DNA from: Pomacea canaliculata | Taxonomy: Eukaryota; Mollusca; Gastropoda; Architaenioglossa; Ampullariidae | Direction: 5' to 3' | Assembly (NCBI RefSeq): GCF_003073045.1 | Contig: NC_037600.1 | Span: 15,082,352 to 15,146,351 of the forward strand | Length of the DNA stretch: 64,000 nucleotides | Shown here: positions 1 to 9,456 of the stretch, one piece after another | Layout of the letters: every line of letters starts with the position of its first letter | How positions within the stretch are numbered: the stretch's first letter is position 1 | The notes under the pieces: generated by a model | Databases searched by the model: none | Seen by the model: the letters and a program-made list of their open reading frames with translations, nothing else | Told to the model about the DNA's origin: nothing | Made by a program: the position numbers and the translations under genes

Positions 1-303
1 ATTTGAGTAGGCTTCATTCAAAACGTGTTTATTTACATTTCACCGATTTTCTCTATGTGATGTCACATTCTATGATTCAACATTCAGCTAGATGTAGATA
101 GTATAGCTGTTGTTATGGTCTATGAGAAGCTTTGTAAGAGGTTTATGTCTGGTATGATTTCCTCTACCAGGTGGCTCTTCTCTTTATGGTTATATATTGG
201 GAGACCTTCCCAGGTACTGTGTCTTCTCCCTGAATCCTTTAACATCCACATGGTGTGATGTAACTGTAAGAATGAACCACACTGCTTTCAAACTAAAGTG
301 TAC

Positions 304-1861
304 CTTTGCATCTGAACATTCTTCTCCAGCAGTGGAGCAGAACGAGCCGGCACCAAGAACAAACAGCCACCATGATTAAATTGAACATCAGGTGGGGTTT
401 CATCTGTGCCAAACAAGTATAGTCAGCTGTACAATTCAGACAAATTGGCTTTGTGTAGGAGTGTTAAGTCTTAACTGAGATGGGTTCCATTTTCAAAGAA
501 CCATTAACTACCAAGGGAACAACATAATGATTATGTTAATGTACAAGTAGGCACAAAAGTGAAAGAACAAACACTTCATGGAGGCGACAAAAAAATACAC
601 ACACACACAAAAGACATACCTAACACACTGAGGTGTTCTTTAATGTTGCGAAGAAATTCTGTGGCAAACATGGAAAGCTGTACATTCTCCTCAACAGAAA
701 ACTGATGACGGATGCCACCCACAGATAACATAGTGGAAGATCGTCCATACTAGATAGTTGTGAAGCATAAACAAGTGTATTAATACTTAATGTTATAAAC
801 TACTGATGATTTTTGAAATGTTATTATCTGTGCTGAGATTTCTGCTTTCAATCAGTAAGGTTTAGTGAAAAATAGAATAAGTTGAGACTCAAGCAAAATA
901 AGATTTGCATTAGGCATGCTTACATACTTGTCTTGACTGATAAAATAAAAATACACCAAATAGATACTCACAGATGGATCTCGTTCCACCACCGTCACAC
1001 TTATTCCCTTGGGGTTGCGCTGTTTAAGCCAGTAAGCTACTGATGATCCTATGGCTCCCCCTCCTACAATAAGAAAATCGGTCTCTCGCGGAGCTGTCAA
1101 AGCATCTTCTGCCAGCTGACCTTGGGCAATACCCTATGAGGAAAAGTTCTGTTGAAATTTCCATGCTTGGTCAAGAAACTTTGTGAATATAGTGGAGGGG
1201 ACTTAATGGAGCAGCCCTCCAGAACATGCGCTTCAAGGCTCAACTTCTGCCATCCTGCAGGAAAGAATGGTTTTAACCAAGGAGAGGGAGGTGAAGTATT
1301 TGTGAGGCCAGATAGAAGCAAGACTATTAGGTCAGGTGATATTGCAGGTGCTTATCACCTACCTCTCTTGGCTTAAACTATTCTTTCCCACCCTAAGAGA
1401 TGTTTGGCCTTTACAGGAAAGCATTTGCTTACAGAAAAAAACTTTGTAAATTGGATTCAAAATGGACCACATGTTTTGAGGTGTACATACATGAATATCC
1501 CTTTATCAACTATTAAGAAAATTAAATTCTATAGTCTAGAGAAGCCTACCTAGCATTCGACATTTATCAACAATGCAATTACATTCCTAGCAATCATGTG
1601 AATCAAGAAAAGAATTAATTTATAACTATTTACTTTAAATTCCTCCTTCAGAATTGTCCATGGTGAACGATATCGCCCAGCTTCTGGAATTCTGTCACTG
1701 TTGCTTTCGTCACTATCCCCTCCTGCATGCCTGAGAGTCAACTTACTTGATGTGCAAAATCTTTGACAGGCTTTGTGAAGTCTCAAAATTCTTTGCAATG
1801 GATTTTGTGATTTGAAAGTTGAATGCCACTGGCTTATTAATCTGACCATTTTAATGTCCAT
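304..1861 (-). CDS. FOXRED1: FOXRED1, FAD-dependent oxidoreductase (5' four coding exons, partial)
   Basis: Exons on the minus strand: 1861-1634, 1133-972, 749-620 and 403-304, joined in phases 0, 0, 1 and leaving 2 nt at the last donor. The gene continues off the left edge. Exon 1 (ATG at 1861, or the in-frame ATG at 1849) encodes an Arg/Ser-rich N-terminus with few acidic residues, fitting a mitochondrial targeting peptide. Exon 2 carries the FAD dinucleotide-binding beta-alpha-beta unit: [13 protein letters not shown], then VTVVERD ending in the ribose-binding Glu. Exon 3 has the FOXRED1-like [14 protein letters not shown] and exon 4 the NHGGCLFLV segment. FOXRED1 is a DAO-fold mitochondrial protein needed for respiratory complex I assembly. 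No further exon was recognised in 1-303, which reads as intron. Identification rests on the order of conserved blocks remembered from the vertebrate protein; another DAO-family oxidoreductase is a weaker alternative. Confidence 0.88.
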
Positions 1862-2739
1862 GGGTTTGGTGTGCCTTTGAACTATTAAAAAATAATAAAA
1901 AAAAAACCCTATAAATTATGATAGTAACAAAGTGGATCACGTACACGTACTTCAGGGATAAAATTTTCTTTATTTTAGTAATTTTTCTCTCCACATGCAT
2001 AAATATAAGAAGCACCGAGTGATGATGATAAAATGAAGGAAGAACAATAAAATACTCGTTGAAAATATAAATAAAACTTAGCTTTAAATCAACCTGCGTG
2101 TCCCAGTATGATTTTAAGTGTCATTGGTTTTGCTAATAGTACTGTGATGCTCGTCTATCATTGACTTGCCTGTCGGTATCAGAACTCGGAAAAGGATCTG
2201 CTGATTGTTACGATAACCGCTGGGTTGGTAACACAAGAATACGAAAGAAAGATATTAGGTAAAAACATAAAACTATCATCCTCAGTGTCGTTATGATATG
2301 GCCATGAATAAGGACGATCAAATCAAGAAAGCTCTTCACCCAAAGTAAGCATGCTTAAGGAGGAGGTAACTCTTATTCTCTCGCGCTATTGGATAGATTA
2401 TCGTTCTTGAGCAGCAGACGTTCAATCTCACCATCTTGAATAATAATAAATGCACAATTTATAAAACGCATACTCACACTCCTAAGGAGCATGCTCTTAG
2501 AACAAGAACGAGACATGGACAGCATACGAGGGACAAAAAAAAAAAACCAAACAAATAAATAACATGAACTGTGAAAGAATGAACAACAACACTAAAGATG
2601 AATAAAAACAAATACAGAAAACACAAATAGGAATTACCAAATAACAAGAACTGAGACTATCGTGGCATTGCAAAAGGATGATGAGCAGGAAAGAGTGTGA
2701 AAAAGACGAGAAGTGCAGAGAAATAATCAGGGCAGGAGC
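1862..2739. other. Upstream region of FOXRED1, no recognised gene
   Basis: This stretch lies directly 5' of the FOXRED1 first exon and should hold its promoter. No TATA box stands out. On the plus strand a short ATG-initiated stretch at 2304-2344 ends at a GTAAGC donor-like site, but no partner exon was found. The rest is AT-rich with no recognisable coding or repeat sequence. Confidence 0.4.
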
Positions 2740-3480
2740 CAGCAAAGAGTTTCGGTACTGAGAAAAGGTCTATATATGTTGCTTGTTCATGGGGGATGAG
2801 CTGGTGCTCTTCGAGGTAGGTACAGAGACGCGTCAAAACTACTTTCGCTATGATCTTTGAAAGAAAAGACAAGTTGGAAACTGGGAGATAATTTTCAGCA
2901 AGTTGGCGTCAAGCGTAAATATCTTAAGAATTGGTTTCACCAGGGCATTTTAAAACAAAGATGGGAAAACACCCGATGACAAGCTGACATTTACAATGTT
3001 TGTTATGGAAGAAAAGAAAATATCTATAAGTACTCAAGAGGAAGGCTTGTGGGTATTCGGTCTAACTGGTAAGTTGCTGGCTTAGCTTTCAGAACAATCT
3101 CCTTTATATCGGCATCAGAGTCTTGTCGGAATTTGGCCAGAGACCATACCAGAAGAACATCACAAGAGATGCCGTCAGGCACCGATATCGAGTCCAAGGA
3201 TGATCGAATGTCAGAAATCTTGTGGGCAGTGGCATTGCCTTGCTAATTCCATTCATTCGACTGCAGATGCTGAAAAGTGTTGTGGAGGAGGTGCAATTTT
3301 TTATTTGGGCATGAAGATATGATGTCTTGTCCTTGTTGACACATTTTGCAACAATTTGCTCGGTACGTGGTGTTATAAATCTCTTTGTGGATGGCGAGTC
3401 CAGTCTTCCGCCAAACACGCTCGGCTTGCCGGCGAGTTCACTTCAGGTCATGGAGCTCAACACGGACCTGTTAATACCAA
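2740..3480 (-). mobile_element. CR1/Jockey-like LINE remnant (reverse transcriptase fragment)
   Basis: Minus-strand translation in changing frames gives pieces typical of CR1-like LINE ORF2. One is an early RT block with SFLSKIIAKVVLTRL followed by EEHQLIPHEQ near 2790-2872. Upstream of it are linker segments rich in CCKMCQQGQD-type and 'SLDSISVPDG'-type residues (about 3100-3400). The reading frame is broken several times, so this is a dead, 5'- and 3'-truncated copy. Clade assignment by eye is approximate. Confidence 0.6.
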
Positions 3481-3767
3481 GGTGACCATGTGGCATGCGC
3501 ATCAGACGTGGAGACACTTGGGCCTGGTCATCATTTTGTTGTGGCAGAAAGCGCACATCTTTTGTTTCGTTATGTTTCTGAGATGTAGGGTGTATGCGGT
3601 GTATGCGACTGGGAGGACTTCGCCTCCAATGGTACAGGGCGCACCAGTAGACAACTCCTGCGGCGACAATGAACGGCAACCCTTTTCCCTTCCCTTCCCC
3701 TCCTTACCACCGTCATCCCCCCCTTTCCAAACTCTTCCCCTCTCCTAAACTCCCCTTCCCCCCAGTG

Positions 3768-3803
3768 CGAAATCGCCTTAAGGTGGAAGCACTTTCCCTT
3801 TTC

Positions 3804-3878
<75 letters not shown>

Positions 3879-3880
3879 AA
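3768..3880 (+). repeat. SINE-like 3' tail followed by (AAC)n microsatellite
   Basis: A unit beginning TGCGAAATCGCC and running through GGTGGAAGCACTTTCCC is followed by about 25 AAC units (3804-3880). The same unit recurs at 8523-8566, so it is a dispersed repeat, probably a SINE or LINE 3' tail whose simple-sequence end has expanded. Reading frames across it encode poly-Gln, poly-Thr or poly-Leu and are artefacts. Confidence 0.6.
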
Positions 3881-3985
3881 CCAACAGTATGTATCAATCC
3901 TTCTGGACCCGGTCTGCTGCTAAGCCGAGGAGATGACGTCAAAGTCAGATCTACAGACGACAAAACAACTATAGCTTTGACGTCA

Positions 3986-4960
3986 ATGCCACTAAAAATG
4001 ACGTCAAAAGTCCTCTACAGAGCGGAAAATACAGCCATTTCATTTGTTCTACTCAGCCGTGGAACGGGCATCAATGTCATATGTAAAGACGACGGTGCAC
4101 CTGTACAAGGGACCCACCTATGGGGAAAGACGGACACAATAGCTATGCTACTAAATCGTGGGACTAACATCAATGCCAACTCTATAAACACTAAGATATC
4201 TATGTTGTGGGAAGACGTCGCAGCTCGGTTACAAGACTGTGATTCTTCCGTTGATGGCAAATTCGTAGACGGCAAAACACCTCTATATCGGGCTTGTGAG
4301 AAACGAAATATAGAAGCTATAGGTGCGTTGATAGACCGTGGAGCCGACGTCAATGCGAAATCAAAAAACGGCAAAACACCCTTGCTCTTGGCTTGTGAGG
4401 AGGGAGAGACGATCATTGCAGCTATGTTACTAGACCGTGGAGCTGACGTGAATACCAGATCGAGAGATGATTCAACACCTCTGCACTGGGCATGTCAACG
4501 GGGAAAGACAGACATTGCAATTATGTTACTAGACCGTGGAGCTGATGTCAATGCCAAATCGACAGACGACTCAACGCCTCTGCACTGGGCCTGTAAAATG
4601 GGATGGACAGACACAGCAGCCATGTTGCTAGACCGTGGAGCATGCGTGAATGCAAAGTCCATAGACGCAACACCTCTGCACTGGGCCTGTCAGGAGGGAA
4701 ATACAGAGACTGCAGCTTTGTTACTAGACTATAAAGCTGACATCAATGCCAGGTCGATGGACAATAAAACACCTTTGCACTGGGCCTGCTTATGGGGAAA
4801 TACAGACACCGCAGCCTTGCTCCTAGACCGTGGAGCCGACGCCAACGCTTTTACCATCGATGGAGACACACCTGAAGATATAGCCGACAGGGAGGGTCAC
4901 TCAGAAACAGTTCATCTGTTGCGAATGCGAAGCGGGTGGTTTGATAACTTAGTAGGTTAA
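3986..4960 (+). CDS. Intronless ankyrin-repeat protein, 324 aa
   Basis: A single uninterrupted frame encodes seven to eight ankyrin repeats of about 33 residues. Each has the TPLHWAC turn, a helix pair and LLLDRGADVNAKS loops. The first two or three repeats (residues 1-90) are degenerate and the five from about 4320 onward are regular. One repeat near 4660 is a residue short at its TPLH turn. The first ATG in frame is at 3986, but the frame stays open upstream to 3782 through the microsatellite. That upstream part also reads as a decayed ankyrin loop (LLLSRGDDVKV), so the true N-terminus may be missing. A splice-donor-like ACAAG/GTAAGT lies at 4986, just after the stop. Ankyrin repeats mediate protein binding; no specific role can be inferred. 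It could be a retrogene, a member of an expanded lineage-specific family, or an acquired bacterial-type ANK gene. Regular repeats without stops argue that it is, or recently was, under selection. Confidence 0.6.
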   Translation: MPLKMTSKVLYRAENTAISFVLLSRGTGINVICKDDGAPVQGTHLWGKTDTIAMLLNRGTNINANSINTKISMLWEDVAARLQDCDSSVDGKFVDGKTPLYRACEKRNIEAIGALIDRGADVNAKSKNGKTPLLLACEEGETIIAAMLLDRGADVNTRSRDDSTPLHWACQRGKTDIAIMLLDRGADVNAKSTDDSTPLHWACKMGWTDTAAMLLDRGACVNAKSIDATPLHWACQEGNTETAALLLDYKADINARSMDNKTPLHWACLWGNTDTAALLLDRGADANAFTIDGDTPEDIADREGHSETVHLLRMRSGWFDNLVG

Positions 4961-5077
4961 ACGCCAGTTACAAAGAGAACAAGGTAAGTTTAAACTCTTG
5001 ACTTTTTCTCGGAGTCTTATCGACAAAGTTCAGAGACTTGAGATTTCGGAGGTCTTGTGCTCAAGTCGAGGAAGCAT

Positions 5078-5816
5078 GTTTCTGCTACTTTGCCATAGAC
5101 TGAAGACATTGCGCTGGGTGTTCCTGCACACTCCTGTCGAGTACAAACAAAATAAACAAACAAATTTCCTGAACTAACATCTACATATATGTCAATCCGT
5201 GGTTCTTATAGTATCCTAAACAATTCGACTATGTCCGACGTCGTGTTATTTATTATTATTCACTAATTTTAGTTGAATTCAAATGATTCCTAACCACATA
5301 TAACTTTGATTTTTATCGACTGTGAAAACTGCCCTTCATCGTTGGTCACTTTCGAGACAAAAGAAAATGTATGTCGCAAAAATATATCATGCTTACGTGT
5401 CCTTGGCACAGTTTGACCTCGGGTGCAAAACATCGCAAGAAATGTTTGCCTCGTAATGAGCAAAACACTCTTCATAAACACATAGTGGCCATTGGTGCTG
5501 AGGGCTTTTCTTTCGGAAGGGGTGTCTTCACATTTTGATAGCTGCTGAGATGGGTTTCGAGGTGTGTGCAAGTTGTTGATGTGTTGCACACACCATATTA
5601 TGGATAGTCCAGCTTGCATGTTTGTTCGACAATGACACCTTATCCTTTTGATTTTACATTTTTTGTGCTATTTTTTAAAATTATTTTGTTTTAGTTTTCC
5701 TCATTATTGAGTGTGCTTTTAGTTTGTTCAGTATTTTGGAAATAAATATTTATAAATGTAGTATTTGCAAGGAGTTTCAGTCCATTATGTCTGCATTCGT
5801 CAACTGCAGTGGCATA
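5078..5816 (+). repeat. Duplicated URI1-FLOT1 junction, left part (truncated FLOT1 promoter and exon 1)
   Basis: By eye this aligns at roughly 95% identity, in order, with three pieces of the window: 5078-5141 with 15397-15465 (just past the URI1 stop), 5142-5567 with 16603-17034 (FLOT1 upstream region and first 20 nt of coding exon 1), and 5568-5816 with about 19308-19557 (intron just after FLOT1 exon 3A). Relative to the source it lacks about 1.1 kb and 2.3 kb. It keeps the FLOT1 start codon and its first six or so codons, but nothing beyond that can encode flotillin. It is best called a partial, deleted segmental duplicate. A LINE pair separates it from its right part at 7628-7968. Confidence 0.8.
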
Positions 5817-5822
5817 ATTAAT

Positions 5823-6469
5823 ATGGATCTATCTATTCCTCTTCGTGCATCAGGTTGCACATAAGGCCTCAACCAGAGTCCGCCACCGATGTCGATCGGC
5901 TGAAACCCGCTCTAGGTGACCCCATGTCCAGCCCTTTCCCTTCATCTCCCTTTCCACTGTTCTTCTCCAAGTTTCCTTTGGGCGGCCTCGTTTTCTTCGG
6001 CCGTCTGGAGTCCATCGTAGGGCGACTCTGGAGAGGTCTGCTGTCTGCTGGCTGAGCACATGTCCAATCCATCGCCAACGCCTTCGTTGAACCTGCGTGG
6101 TGATGGACTCGGTTTCACTTCTTCGGTGGAGTTCTTCGTTGGTGATGGTGTTTGGCCAAAAGATGTTAAGTATGCGCCTGAGGCATCTGTTTTGGAAGAC
6201 GTCAAGCTTGTTACTGATGGTTTTGGTCATCTTCCAAGATTCTGATCCGTAAAGGAGGGTGCTGATCACATTTGACTTGAAGATTCTCAGCTTGATCTTC
6301 TGGCTGATGTTTTTTGCCTTCCATGTGCTCCTGAGTGAGGCGAAGGCCTGGCTGGCTTTCGCCAGTCGGGCTCGAATCTCCACCTCCGCATCCCCGGTGT
6401 TTGACATTTTGGACCCAAGATAGGAGAAACTGTCAACTTCCTCAATCTCTTCTCCATTTAGTTTGCGAC
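5823..6469 (-). mobile_element. RTE-like LINE, 3' end copy (minus strand)
   Basis: Minus-strand frame from about 6466 down to 5850 encodes the C-terminal region of an RTE/CFDP2-type LINE: YLGSKMSNTGDAEVEIRARL, SESWKMT, CLRRILNIFW, RRRWRWIGHVL and GRPKETWRRTVE blocks. The element ends at 5823-5835 in short GATA-type repeats, the usual RTE 3' tail. It is a nearly exact reverse complement of 6985-7624, with four amino-acid differences noticed over about 205 residues, so both copies are young. The copy is 5'-truncated and stops abruptly where the plus-strand copy begins. Confidence 0.85.
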
Positions 6470-7624
6470 AGATTCTGGAGCAGAGCAACGAATGGAACAC
6501 ACCGCTGTACATCAATTTCATCGACCTGAAGAAGGCTTTTGACAGCATCCACCGCGAGTCCTTATGGAAGATCCTGAGGCATTACGGAGTCCCTGCAAAA
6601 CTTGTTCAGGTCATTGCAATGCTGTACAGCGATTTCAAATCCCAGGTTGTCTGTGACACGGAGCTCACAGACCCCTTCAACGTCAGTACCGGGGTGAAGC
6701 AGGGCTGCATTCTGTCGCCGTTCCTCTTCATCCTGGCCATGGACTGGATCATGAAGACTTCCACCGACAGTGAGAGGAGAGGGATCAGATGGACCATGAC
6801 TATGACAGCAACAACAACGCTGGAAGACTTGGACTTTGCTGATGACATTGCCCTGCTGTCACACCGCCACCAAGACATGCATGAAAAAACAAAGGCCTTC
6901 TCAGAAACAGCTGGAAACCTTGGCTTGAAGGTCAGCACAAAGAAAACGAAAAGTATGAGAGTGAACGCCAGAGTCCAAGACGGCATCAAACTAAATGGAG
7001 AAGAGATTGAGGAAGTTGACAGTTTCACCTATCTTGGGTCCAAAATGTCAAACACCGGGGATGCGGAGGTGGAGATTCGAGCCCGACTGGCGAAAGCCAG
7101 CCAGGCCTTCGCCTCACTCAGGAGCACATGGAAGGCAAAAAACATCAGCCAGAAGATCAAACTGAGAATCTTCAAGTCAAATGTGATCAGCACCCTCCTT
7201 TACGGATCAGAATCCTGGAAGATGACCAAAACCATCAGTAACAAGCTTGACGTCTTCCAAAACAGATGCCTCAGGCGCATACTTAACATCTTTTGGCCAA
7301 ATACCATCAGCAACGAAGAACTCCACCGAAGAACTGAAACCGAGTCCATCACCACGCAGGTTCAGCGAAGGCGTTGGCGATGGATTGGACATGTGCTCCG
7401 CCAGCAGACAGCAGACCTTTCCAGAGTCGCCCTACGATGGACTCCAGACGGCCGAAGAAAACGAGGCCGCCCAAAGGAAACTTGGAGAAGAACAGTGGAA
7501 AGGGAGATGAAAGGAAAGGGCTGGACATGGGGTCACCTAGAGCGGGTTTCAGCAGATCGACATCGGTGGCGGACTCTGGTTGAGGCCTTATGTGCAACCT
7601 GATGCACGAAGAGGAATAGATAGA
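6470..7624 (+). mobile_element. RTE-like LINE, 5'-truncated copy with RT catalytic motif (plus strand)
   Basis: A 379-codon open frame (6463-7602) starts inside the RT palm at INFIDLKKAFDS, continues through GVKQGCILSPFLF and the catalytic LDFADDIALL (FADD) motif, and ends with the same C-terminal blocks as the minus-strand neighbour plus the GATA-type tail at 7615-7627. The endonuclease and RT fingers are missing, so it cannot move on its own. Together with the copy at 5823-6469 it forms a head-to-head pair inserted into the duplicated FLOT1 sequence. About 180 bp of target, matching 19558-19735, is absent. Confidence 0.88.
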
Positions 7625-7627
7625 TAG

Positions 7628-7968
7628 AAACATCAATTCACCATATATTTACCATAGGATTTTTTTTTACTTTGTGGTTATTTTTGCAACATTCTGATAT
7701 TAGATATTGGTAATTTCTGATATTAGATATTGGTAATATGATAATTAATATTATTTTATTGTATTAAATAGTTCTAACTAAAAGAGGCCTGCAACATATA
7801 GAGGTTCGAATCACAGTTTTTCTTATCAGCATGTTTTTAAACATTATAGGTATAATTGGCTGGAGAAAAGAAAAAGTAATTCATCTGCAAGTGTCATTTT
7901 CCTGAATGAATGCCAAACAGACTAAGTTTGGATTGAATTTGCAGTTTATTTTTACCCCTTAATTAATT
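7628..7968 (+). repeat. Duplicated FLOT1 intron segment, right part
   Basis: This aligns with 19735-20037, the FLOT1 intron between exons 3A and 3B, ending about 80 bp before exon 3B. It continues the duplicate started at 5078 on the other side of the LINE pair. It includes a small local tandem duplication of TCTGATATTAGATATTGGTAA near 7691-7737 that is single in the source. No coding content. Confidence 0.75.
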
Positions 7969-8766
7969 TTCCTGATGCACTTTATTGATAATAACATGCT
8001 CATGAATAGTATAGATACGAAAGTTCACCTATATTTTTAACAGAATCACGTGAGTACGTTTAGCCACCAATTTACTAAACATATATACAATACGCATGCA
8101 GAGAAGTATCTTACAGTGGCAAATATCTGATTTTTCTCATAAAACAATCGTTGAGATTAAAAATATTTTCACGATTTAATGTGGATTTGTATATTCGAAC
8201 AATGTATGGCTCTTTTAGTTATACTTGAAGCTAATACTGTAGTTACTTGTTTTATCAGTGACATTCTTTTAGGCTTTTGGCGTTGGGACGAAATGGACAT
8301 ACATGTAGCTAGGACGAAACAACTTTCGCTGTGGGGCGAACAATTAAATATCTCCACACACACGATTGATTCCCTTTTTTTTAAATATTTATTTATTTAT
8401 TTTTTTAATAAATAGAACCGACTATGGGAGCCATTTGTGCGGTAACTCTAGGGGAAAATACGGAGTTGTGGTTCTTGTTGGTTCCTGCTTATAAGAGTAG
8501 CCTCTCGGAACACCATTCCCACAATGCGAAATCGCCCTCGGGTGGAAGCACTTTCCCATCTAAACAACCAACCAACACCATTCCCACACTTCGATGGTCA
8601 ACCAGCGAAGAGTACGCACCGCAAGTGATAACCAGCATTTGACTCTTAAATCAGCGCTTCTTTGTTAACGGTATTATGCACTGTATAAATCACGCGATCG
8701 TTATTATTATAAATATTCGAGTAAAATTGACATATTTTCTTAATATTCAGTCTGTATATATATATT
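7969..8766. other. Gap with SINE-like tail (8523-8566), otherwise unassigned
   Basis: AT-rich sequence without recognised genes. At 8523-8566 the unit ATGCGAAATCGCC to GCACTTTCCC recurs (compare 3768-3803), here followed by an AACC-type tail, marking a second copy of that repeat family. The 100 bp before it may be the rest of the element. Confidence 0.4.
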
Positions 8767-8774
8767 CTCTATCC

Positions 8775-9066
8775 CAGTGGTTCTCAAAGTATTTCGGACC
8801 GCGGACCACGTGGCGGACCACTAAGGCCTAAAAATCACTCTGTACTATGAGTTTCAAATTTAAGCTGCCGCATTTGTTTCATTACAATTCAAAACTAAAT
8901 GTCCTTTTGTGACAGTAGTATAGTAATAAGTTGACATAAAACTACGTACTTAACTGAAGTTTTCTACAAGCCTATCTGGCGATTTGAACATCACTTTCCT
9001 GACATGACGACTGTCAGCCGCGGACCACCAGACTTATGCCCGCGGACCACACTTTGAGAACCACTG
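8775..9066. mobile_element. hAT-type MITE, 292 bp, perfect 8-bp TSD
   Basis: Terminal inverted repeats CAGTGGTTCTCAAAGT at both ends (16 of 16 bases) are flanked by identical 8-bp target duplications CTCTATCC at 8767-8774 and 9067-9074. TIR sequence and TSD length are those of the hAT superfamily. There is no coding capacity. A longer relative with shared interior lies at 41242-41585. The interior has GCGGACCAC repeats near both ends. The perfect TSD suggests a fairly recent insertion. Confidence 0.93.
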
Positions 9067-9456
9067 CTCTATCCACCATTAGCCAACATGATTTTCTGAT
9101 AAGTTTCTTTATATACAAATCCATTATATATATATATCATCACTATGCCATTTAGTTATTTACGCAATATATCAGGTATAAAATTGTACAGGTGCAAAAA
9201 GGCACATGAAGTATGAGAATTACAGGTATTTTACATTTGTGTATATTGTATGAATGGTCTGTGGGAGCTTAATGGATAAGCACTAAACTAGTAACGAATT
9301 TCTGTTAATAAATGTGCTTTAAATATTGGGGTAGATGAGTATGTGAGATGTCACTCTTTTACTCAGTCTTTACAAATATTTACTTGGTTATCTCAAAAAA
9401 TTTTAAGTTCTAATAAGTTGTGAATATGTGTGATGATTCCAGGGTAGTGCAGAAGC

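Noticed and set aside
3570-3923. Poly-Leu (minus) and poly-Gln (plus) frames
   Set aside because: Both are translations of the (AAC)n microsatellite and its SINE-like flank; no gene features.
5548-5580. Second functional FLOT1 start exon
   Set aside because: Only about 20 nt of exon 1 remain before the sequence jumps to intron; no flotillin coding follows.
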